From Streptomyces sp. H27-H5 (lineage in GTDB: Bacteria > Actinomycetota > Actinomycetes > Streptomycetales > Streptomycetaceae), in assembly GCF_026627505.1 (NCBI RefSeq), contig NZ_JAPNLK010000065.1, positions 1-48,160 of the forward strand: a stretch of DNA of 48,160 nt, given 5' to 3'. This document shows, in pieces, positions 43,336-48,160 of this stretch (positions within the stretch are counted from its first letter, which is position 1; each line of letters starts with the position of its first letter). The notes under the pieces were generated by a model, which was given only the letters and a program-made list of their open reading frames with translations, had not been told where the DNA came from and ran no database searches. A program made the translations under genes and the position numbers.

Positions 43336-43866
43336 GTGAGCGACAACGACCAGCGAGACCAGAGCCGGCCCACCCCGCCCGCCGCCCCCGCGGCGCCCGG
43401 CCCCGAGCCCGAGCCGATCAAGTTCTTCGGCACCACCTGGGTCGAGCACGACGGCGGCTACGCCCTGCGCCGCGTCGGCATGGCCGCCGGTTCGCTCGTC
43501 ACCGCCTTCGCCGCCGCGTTCCTGCTGCGCATGGCCTACGAGGGGCTGGAGATCGGCGACGTCGGTCCGTTCCTCAGCATCTCCGTCGTCGTCCTCTTCG
43601 CGATCGCCAGTGCCATCGCCTTCGCCAAGACCTGGGAGTCCTTCGGGACCCGCCCCCGCCCCTCGTCCGACGAGGCCGCGCTCAAGGGCCTGAAGACGAT
43701 CGGTTTCATCGGCTCCCTCATCGCGTACTTCCTGCGCTGCCTCGTCGAGGCGCCCGGCGAGAAGCTGCGCCGCACCGAGTACGAGCGCGCGAAGGCCGAG
43801 TTCGCCCGCCGCCGCGGTTCGCGCACCGGCAACCCGGCCGCCCGCCGCCCCAAGCGCAAGCGGTAA
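43336..43866 (+). CDS. Integral membrane protein of unknown function
   Basis: The 176-residue protein has a Pro-rich N-terminus (about 1-30), two clear membrane helices (about 46-68 and 76-98), a third hydrophobic segment (about 118-137) and a strongly basic C-terminus ending KRKR. No catalytic motif is visible and I do not recognise a named family. The GTG follows a GATAAT hexamer by 7 bp, implying a leaderless mRNA. It lies 80 bp before the ABC exporter genes. Confidence 0.75.
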   Translation: MSDNDQRDQSRPTPPAAPAAPGPEPEPIKFFGTTWVEHDGGYALRRVGMAAGSLVTAFAAAFLLRMAYEGLEIGDVGPFLSISVVVLFAIASAIAFAKTWESFGTRPRPSSDEAALKGLKTIGFIGSLIAYFLRCLVEAPGEKLRRTEYERAKAEFARRRGSRTGNPAARRPKRKR

Positions 43867-43909
43867 CCCACCGGGGGTCCGGACCCGGACCCCGCACCCG
43901 TCCGCCCGG

Positions 43910-43957
43910 TTGACGCCCCGGCACAGCCGGGAGCATTATTCATCACATGATGAATAA
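43910..43957 (+). promoter_or_regulatory. Promoter with an operator covering the ABC gene's start codon
   Basis: TTGACG (43910-43915) and CATTAT (43934-43939) are 18 bp apart and the -10 ends 7 bp before the ATG at 43947. A perfect dyad, TTATTCATCA (43936-43945) and TGATGAATAA (43948-43957) with a 2-bp centre, covers the -10, the predicted transcription start and the first codons. It is the most AT-rich patch in this region. TetR- or GntR-type repressors commonly bind such sites. Confidence 0.7.
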
Positions 43958-44750
43958 CTCGCCGGACGGAGCCCCGGCCGCCGTCCACGCCCGCGGCCTC
44001 ACCGTCCGCCGCGGCGCCGGACGCCACCCCCGCACCGTCCTCGACGCCCTCGCCTTCGACGTCCCCCGCGGCCGCATCACCGGTCTCCTCGGCCCCTCCG
44101 GCTGCGGCAAGTCCACCCTCATGCGCGCCGTCGTCGGCACCCAGGCCCACGTCACCGGCACCCTCGACGTCCTCGGCCGCCCCGCCGGCCACCCCGCACT
44201 GCGCTCCCGCATCGGCTACGTCACCCAGGCGCCCTCGGTCTACGACGACCTCACCGTCCGGCAGAACCTCGACTACTTCGCCGCCGTCCTCGACCCCGGC
44301 CGCGCCGCCGCCGACCGCCGGGCCGCCACCGTCACCCGCGCCATCACCGACGTGGACCTCACCGGACGCGCGGGCGCCCTCGCCGGCAACCTCTCCGGCG
44401 GCCAGCGCAGCCGCGTCTCCCTCGCCGTCGCCCTGCTCGGCACCCCCGAGCTGCTGGTCCTCGACGAACCGACCGTCGGCCTCGACCCCGTCCTGCGACG
44501 CGACCTGTGGAACCTCTTCCACGACCTCACCACCGACCGCGGCGCCACGATCCTCGTCTCCTCACACGTCATGGACGAGGCCGAACGCTGCCACGACCTC
44601 CTCCTCATGCGCGAGGGCCGCATCCTCGCCCAGGACACCCCCGACGCCCTGCGGGACCGCACCGGCTCCACCACCGTCGAGGAGGGCTTCCTCCGCCTCG
44701 TCGACGACGCCGACGCCCTCGCCCGGGAGACCCAGGAGCAGCACTCGTGA
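43947..44750 (+). CDS. ABC-2 type exporter, ATP-binding subunit
   Basis: The 267-residue protein has Walker A GPSGCGKST (about 49-57), Q-loop VTQAPS, signature LSGGQRSR, Walker B LLVLDEPT and the switch His in VSSHV. It pairs with the permease that starts in a GTGA overlap with its stop. This class exports drugs, lipids or polysaccharides. ATG at 43947 is predicted to be the first bases of a leaderless mRNA and lies inside a dyad; the second codon is also ATG. Confidence 0.93.
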   Translation: MMNNSPDGAPAAVHARGLTVRRGAGRHPRTVLDALAFDVPRGRITGLLGPSGCGKSTLMRAVVGTQAHVTGTLDVLGRPAGHPALRSRIGYVTQAPSVYDDLTVRQNLDYFAAVLDPGRAAADRRAATVTRAITDVDLTGRAGALAGNLSGGQRSRVSLAVALLGTPELLVLDEPTVGLDPVLRRDLWNLFHDLTTDRGATILVSSHVMDEAERCHDLLLMREGRILAQDTPDALRDRTGSTTVEEGFLRLVDDADALARETQEQHS

Positions 44751-45484
44751 ACACGGCCCGCACCCTCGCCACCGCCGCGCGCGTCCTGCGCCAGCTCCGC
44801 CACGACCCGCGCTCCATCGCACTGATGCTGCTGGTCCCCGTCCTGATGCTGACCCTGCTCCGTTACGTCTTCGACGGCAGCGCCCGCACCTTCGACAGCG
44901 TCGGGGCCTCCCTCCTCGGGATCTTCCCCCTCATCACCATGTTCCTCGTGACGTCCATCGCCACCCTGCGCGAGCGCACCTCCGGCACCCTCGAACGCCT
45001 CCTCGCGATGCCCCTGGGCAAGGGCGACCTCATCGCCGGCTACGCCCTCGCGTTCGGCGCCGTGGCCATCGTCCAGTCCCTCCTCGCCACCGGCCTCGCC
45101 CTGTGGGTCCTCGGCCTCGACGTCGTCGGCTCCCCGTGGCTGCTCCTGCTCGTCGCCCTCCTCGACGCCCTCCTCGGCACCGCGCTCGGCCTCTTCGTCT
45201 CCGCCTTCGCCGCGTCCGAGTTCCAGGCCGTGCAGTTCATGCCGGCGGTGATCTTCCCCCAGCTCCTGCTCTGCGGACTCTTCGCACCCCGCGACACCAT
45301 GCAGCCGGTCCTCGAAGGGCTCTCCGACGTCCTGCCCATGTCCTACGCCGTGGACGGCATGACCCAGGTCCTCACCCACACCGACATGACCGCCGACTTC
45401 CTCCGCGACGCCGTCGTCGTGGCCGGCTGCGCCCTGCTCGTCCTCGCCCTCGGCGCGGCCACCCTGCGCCGCCGCACCCCCTGA
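44747..45484 (+). CDS. ABC-2 type exporter, permease subunit
   Basis: The 245-residue protein has six predicted membrane helices with the usual ABC-2 arrangement: a first helix after RQLRHDPRS, the RERTSGTLERLLAMPL motif (about residues 78-93) and the late LPMSYAVDGM. It forms the channel for the ATPase encoded just upstream, with which it is translationally coupled. No substrate-binding protein is encoded nearby, consistent with an exporter. Confidence 0.93.
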   Translation: MNTARTLATAARVLRQLRHDPRSIALMLLVPVLMLTLLRYVFDGSARTFDSVGASLLGIFPLITMFLVTSIATLRERTSGTLERLLAMPLGKGDLIAGYALAFGAVAIVQSLLATGLALWVLGLDVVGSPWLLLLVALLDALLGTALGLFVSAFAASEFQAVQFMPAVIFPQLLLCGLFAPRDTMQPVLEGLSDVLPMSYAVDGMTQVLTHTDMTADFLRDAVVVAGCALLVLALGAATLRRRTP

Positions 45485-45537
45485 CCGCACTCCGGACACC
45501 CCCTCGCCCCCACGCCCCCGGGTGCAAGGATGAGGAG

Positions 45538-45558
45538 GTGGAGGCGGCACGCCTCCAC
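45538..45558 (+). other. 8-bp hairpin upstream of proC
   Basis: GTGGAGGC and GCCTCCAC form a perfect stem with a 5-nt loop, 31 bp before the proC ATG. It begins with a GTG in frame with proC and 6 bp after AAGGAT, a -10-like hexamer, so it could also be the beginning of a longer, leaderless coding region. Confidence 0.45.
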
Positions 45559-45588
45559 GCACGCATCGTTCGGCGAGGTGAATCGGGC

Positions 45589-46398
45589 ATGACCCAGACA
45601 GTCGCAGTCCTCGGTACCGGCAAGATCGGCGAGGCCCTGCTCAGCGGGATGATCCGCGGCGGATGGCCCGCCGCGAAGCTCCTCGTCACCGCCCGCCGCC
45701 CCGAGCGTGCCGAGGAACTGCGCACCCGTTACGGGGTCGAGGCCGTCACCAACGCCGAGGCCGCCAAGCGCGCCGACACCCTGATCCTCACGGTCAAGCC
45801 GCAGGACATGGGCAAGCTCCTCGAAGAACTCGCCCCCCACGTCCCCACCGACCGCCTGATCATCAGTGGCGCCGCCGGCATCCCCACCTCCTTCTTCGAG
45901 GAGCGGCTCGCCCCGGGCACGCCGGTCGTCCGCGTCATGACGAACACGCCCGCCCTCGTCGACGAGGCCATGTCCGTCATCTCGGCCGGCAGCCACGCCA
46001 CCGCCGCGCACCTCCTGCACACCGAAGAGATCTTCGGCGGCGTCGGCAAGACCCTGCGCGTTCCGGAGTCGCAGCAGGACGCCGCGACCGCCCTCTCCGG
46101 CTCGGGTCCCGCCTACTTCTACTTCCTCGTCGAGGCGATGACCGACGCCGGCATCCTCCTCGGCCTGCCCCGCGCCCAGGCGCACGACCTCATCGTCCAG
46201 GCCGCCATCGGAGCCGCCGTGATGCTCCGCGACAGCGGCGAGCACCCGGTCAAGCTCCGCGAGGCCGTGACCTCCCCGGCCGGCACGACCATCAACGCCA
46301 TCGTCGAGCTGGAGAAGCACGGCGTACGGGCGGCCCTGATCGCCGCCCTCGAAGCGGCCCGCGACCGCAGCCGCGAGCTCGCCTCCGGCAACAGCTGA
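45589..46398 (+). CDS. proC: Pyrroline-5-carboxylate reductase
   Basis: ProC makes the last step of proline synthesis, reducing pyrroline-5-carboxylate with NAD(P)H. The 269-residue protein has the dinucleotide loop VLGTGKIGEALLSG at its N-terminus, the segment LTVKPQDM, the RVMTNTP motif, and the family signature ALSGSGPAYFYFLVEAM followed by SPAGTTI. The ATG has GGTG upstream; an in-frame GTG at 45538 is an alternative start. A 40-bp palindrome lies immediately downstream. Confidence 0.97.
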   Translation: MTQTVAVLGTGKIGEALLSGMIRGGWPAAKLLVTARRPERAEELRTRYGVEAVTNAEAAKRADTLILTVKPQDMGKLLEELAPHVPTDRLIISGAAGIPTSFFEERLAPGTPVVRVMTNTPALVDEAMSVISAGSHATAAHLLHTEEIFGGVGKTLRVPESQQDAATALSGSGPAYFYFLVEAMTDAGILLGLPRAQAHDLIVQAAIGAAVMLRDSGEHPVKLREAVTSPAGTTINAIVELEKHGVRAALIAALEAARDRSRELASGNS

Positions 46399-46400
46399 CC

Positions 46401-46440
46401 CGGCGGTACGGGTCCCCCGCGCGGGGGACCCGTACCGCCG
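46401..46440. terminator. 40-bp perfect palindrome, bidirectional terminator
   Basis: The left half CGGCGGTACGGGTCCCCCGC (46401-46420) is exactly reverse complementary to the right half. It lies between the convergent proC and trpS genes, 2 bp after the proC stop. Confidence 0.85.
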
Positions 46441-46448
46441 CGGGCCCT

Positions 46449-47447
46449 TCAGGGCTCCAACAGCCCGATCGCCCGGTACGCCCGGTCCACCACGGGCCGC
46501 GCCAGGCCGCGCGCCCGCTCGGCCCCGGCCCGCAGCACCTTCTCCACCCCACCGGGGTCGGCCGCCAGCTCGGCGTGCCGCTCCCGCACCGGCCGCAGCC
46601 TCTCCACCACCGCCTCGGCGACGTCCCGCTTCAACGCCCCGTAGCCCTGGTACCCGTCGGCCAGCGCCGCGGGATCGCCGCCCGTGCAGGCGGCGAGGAT
46701 GTCGAGCAGATTGGCGACCCCGGGCCGGTTCTCCCGGTCCAGGACCACGCCGCCGTCCCCGCTGTCGGTGACGGCCCGCATCACCTTCCTCGTCACCACC
46801 GCCGGTTCGTCGAGCATGAACACCACCCCGGGCCCGGCGTCCCCGGACTTCCCCATCTTGGAGGTCGGATCCTGGAGGTCCATGACCCGCGCCGCCACGA
46901 CGGGATGCGTGGCCTCGGGTACCGCGAAGGTGTGCCCGTACCGCTGGTTGAACCGCACCGCGAGGTCCCGCGTCAGTTCCACGTGCTGCCGCTGGTCCTC
47001 ACCGACCGGCACCTGGTCCGTCCCGTAGGCGAGGATGTCGGCCGCCATCAGCACGGGATAGGTGAGCAACGACAGCCGCACCCCTTCCCCGGCGTCCCGC
47101 GCCCGCGTCGCCTTCTCGCGGTACTGGACCATCCGCCGCAGTTCCCCGTCGGTCGCGGTGCACTCCAGCAGGTACGCCAGCCGGGTGTGCTCGTCCACGT
47201 GGCTCTGTACGAAGAGCGTGCACCTCGCCGGTTCCAGTCCCGAGGCCAGCAGCAGTGTCGCGGCCTGCCTGCTGAGCCGGCGGACCCGCGCCGGGTCGTG
47301 TTCCACGGTCAGCGCGTGCAGGTCGACCACGCAGAACAACGCCTCGTCGGGTTCCTGGTCGGCGGCGACCCACTGCCGCACGGCCCCCAGGTAGTTGCCC
47401 AGCGTCAGATGCCCGGTGGGCTTGACCCCGCTGAAGATCCTCGTCAT
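46449..47447 (-). CDS. trpS: Auxiliary-type tryptophanyl-tRNA synthetase
   Basis: TrpS charges tRNA-Trp. The 332-residue class I synthetase has the HIGH-like TGHLTLGNYLG and the KMSKS-like SKMGKS. Residue 9 is Lys in SGVKPTG, where housekeeping bacterial enzymes have Gln (SGIQPSG). Gene order matches trpRS1 of S. coelicolor, an inducible enzyme that gives resistance to indolmycin; a second, housekeeping gene should exist elsewhere. GGGAG stands 6 bp before the ATG. A tryptophan-codon leader peptide and attenuator precede it. Confidence 0.93.
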   Translation of the reverse strand: MTRIFSGVKPTGHLTLGNYLGAVRQWVAADQEPDEALFCVVDLHALTVEHDPARVRRLSRQAATLLLASGLEPARCTLFVQSHVDEHTRLAYLLECTATDGELRRMVQYREKATRARDAGEGVRLSLLTYPVLMAADILAYGTDQVPVGEDQRQHVELTRDLAVRFNQRYGHTFAVPEATHPVVAARVMDLQDPTSKMGKSGDAGPGVVFMLDEPAVVTRKVMRAVTDSGDGGVVLDRENRPGVANLLDILAACTGGDPAALADGYQGYGALKRDVAEAVVERLRPVRERHAELAADPGGVEKVLRAGAERARGLARPVVDRAYRAIGLLEP

Positions 47448-47520
47448 GTCCGTCTCCCTGCTGTGTGGCTGTCATGTCGGTGCCACCGCGTCGGGCGACC
47501 GAGCCACTCCCGGGAGGGGA

Positions 47521-47552
47521 GAAACAGAAACGGCCGCCGAGGCGGCGGCCGT
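47521..47552 (-). terminator. Intrinsic attenuator of trpS (3:4 hairpin)
   Basis: On the minus strand ACGGCCGCCG, loop CCT, CGGCGGCCGT form a perfect 10-bp stem followed by TTCTGTTTC. It ends 73 bp before the trpS start. Confidence 0.92.
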
Positions 47553-47598
47553 GAGCGCATGCGTGCTCGTGTGGAGGGTCGGCCGCCGTCAGGCGGCC
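47543..47598 (-). promoter_or_regulatory. Alternative pairing segments of the trpS attenuator
   Basis: On the minus strand segment 1 (GGCCGCC, 47598-47592) overlaps the leader's last Trp codon, two Ala codons and is followed by the stop. Segment 2 (GGCGGCC, 47587-47581) can pair with segment 1 or with segment 3 (GGCCGCC, 47550-47544), which is the ascending arm of the terminator. The 2:3 pairing would therefore prevent termination when the ribosome stalls. Confidence 0.85.
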
Positions 47599-47636
47599 CA
47601 CCAGCACAGGTTGAGCGTGTGCGCATGCGTGGTCAT
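47589..47636 (-). CDS. Tryptophan-rich leader peptide of trpS
   Basis: A 15-residue frame, MTTHAHTLNLCWWAA, has two consecutive Trp codons immediately before segment 1 of the attenuator. At low charged tRNA-Trp the ribosome would stall there and allow antitermination. A GGAGGG 14 bp upstream is too far to be an ideal ribosome site, but a TAGCCT -10 ends 7 bp before the ATG, so the leader mRNA is probably leaderless. Confidence 0.88.
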   Translation of the reverse strand: MTTHAHTLNLCWWAA

Positions 47637-47643
47637 GGGAGCC

Positions 47644-47673
47644 AGGCTAACCCTCCGGGGGACGCCTGTCCCA
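47644..47673 (-). promoter_or_regulatory. Probable promoter of the trpS leader
   Basis: Minus-strand TGGGAC (47673-47668) and TAGCCT (47649-47644) are 18 bp apart; transcription would start at the A of the leader ATG. Confidence 0.55.
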
Positions 47674-47676
47674 GAG

Positions 47677-47705
47677 TTGACACACCTTGGCCCGGTCCGT
47701 AAGGT
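47677..47705 (+). promoter_or_regulatory. Strong vegetative promoter, probably the first rRNA promoter
   Basis: TTGACA (47677-47682), 17 bp, TAAGGT (47700-47705): an excellent housekeeping-sigma promoter pointing toward the rRNA genes. Its -35 is only 3 bp from the -35 of the divergent trpS promoter. Confidence 0.75.
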
Positions 47706-48100
47706 TCTTCGAGTTGTCCGCAGTGAGCGCCGACCCCGGTCGGTCCCCGGACAGCCATCCCGCATCACACACATTCGAACGAACGACGCACTTTGTCGTC
47801 TCGTTTTCATGCGTATATGCGAATGAGGAATCCGCGTTCCAGGACGCAGTCGCCGATTAGGTTCGGGGACAGGGAATCCGCTACTGTCTCACTCGCCGCA
47901 AGGGCCCAACAGCCCAAGCAGCGAAACCCGCTGACTGGGAGTCAGGCCCGAAAGGTTCTGATAGAGTCGGACTCGCCGGAAAGGGAAAACGCGAAAGCGA
48001 AGAACCTGGGAGGCGGAAAACAAGCGAGACTGGCTCTGATAGAGTCGGAAACGCAAGAACGAAGGAAGCGCCCGGAGGAAAGCCCGAGAGGGTGAGTACA
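47706..48100 (+). promoter_or_regulatory. rRNA operon upstream region with further promoters (no gene)
   Basis: No credible gene. Three TAGRRT-type -10 hexamers follow: TAGGTT (47858-47863), TAGAGT (47962-47967) and TAGAGT (48040-48045). The last two lie in an exact 15-bp repeat, TCTGATAGAGTCGGA (47957-47971 and 48035-48049). With the promoter at 47677 this gives four, the number known for S. coelicolor rrnD. The -35 regions are poor, as usual for Streptomyces rRNA promoters. Confidence 0.65.
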
Positions 48101-48160
48101 AAGGAAGCGTCCGTTCCTTGAGAACTCAACAGCGTGCCAAAAATCAACGCCAAAAGTTGA
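48101..48160 (+). other. 5' leader of the 16S rRNA precursor
   Basis: The end of the window (AAGGAA/TTCCTT hairpin at 48101-48119, then GAGAACTCAACAGCGTGCC and TCAAC/GTTGA) is the conserved leader found just upstream of Streptomyces 16S rRNA genes. The mature 16S sequence should begin a few hundred bases beyond the window. Confidence 0.85.

Noticed and set aside
47643..47645. CTG start giving a longer trpS leader peptide
   Set aside because: It lies 5 bp after GGAGGG, but the ATG at 47636 with a -10 box 7 bp upstream is simpler. The Trp codons are in frame either way.

Overview
The window is chromosomal DNA of a Streptomyces or a very close relative. The evidence is very high GC with almost every third codon position G or C, a sigE-cseABC envelope-stress operon, lsr2 beside clpC, a DUF397 protein, many leaderless genes, and the order disA-radA, mutY, ilvD, proC, trpS ending at the 5' leader of a 16S rRNA gene. 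From memory the order matches the S. coelicolor SCO3334 to SCO3390 region. I see no prophage, integrative element, intact insertion sequence or CRISPR array, so this is core chromosome with a few accessory genes.

Layout. 1-7.7 kb: the end of an unidentified gene, a NarL-type two-component pair, a MidA-like methyltransferase, a secreted M28 peptidase, an ArsR-type regulator divergent from a 69-residue protein, and a threonine aldolase-like enzyme. 7.7-13.3 kb: a tightly coupled cofactor operon (DUF2520 protein, panC, nadB, nadC, coaX) closed by a strong hairpin. 13.3-18.5 kb: small regulators and small proteins (GntR, DUF397, winged-helix plus membrane pair, BlaI-like repressor, ArgA-like acetyltransferase, Lsr2, SCO3374-like protein). 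18.5-21.5 kb: clpC with two perfect ClgR-type boxes and an ECF-sigma-type promoter upstream. 21.5-24.1 kb: a secreted M23 endopeptidase behind a long leader, and a LamG-like membrane protein. 24.2-27.5 kb: sigE-cseA-cseB-cseC. 27.7-33 kb: mutY, a PAP2 phosphatase, a membrane protein, disA and radA, i.e. DNA repair and c-di-AMP synthesis. 33.3-38.6 kb: a BACON protein with sigma-like and zinc-finger-like segments, a Cys-rich protein, a Ppx/GppA phosphatase, a TIM-barrel protein and a TetR regulator. 38.7-42.8 kb: ilvD and a PQQ-repeat Ser/Thr kinase. 42.9-46.4 kb: an SH3-like protein, a membrane protein, an ABC-2 exporter and proC. 46.4-48.2 kb: trpS with a complete Trp-codon attenuator, back to back with the promoter array of a ribosomal RNA operon.

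Themes. Cell-envelope surveillance (SigE/CseABC, M23 peptidase, PAP2, membrane and lectin-like proteins), protein quality control (ClpC) and c-di-AMP/DNA repair (DisA, RadA, MutY) sit side by side. Many genes have a TANNNT -10 hexamer only 6-8 bp before the start codon, which predicts leaderless mRNAs. Several regulators lie next to clean dyads that are probably their operators. The most complete regulatory circuit readable from sequence alone is the trpS attenuator. The least explained items are the long perfect inverted repeat at 14485-14547, the orphan DUF397 protein behind a GntR regulator, the BACON fusion, and the operator that swallows the ABC exporter's start codon.
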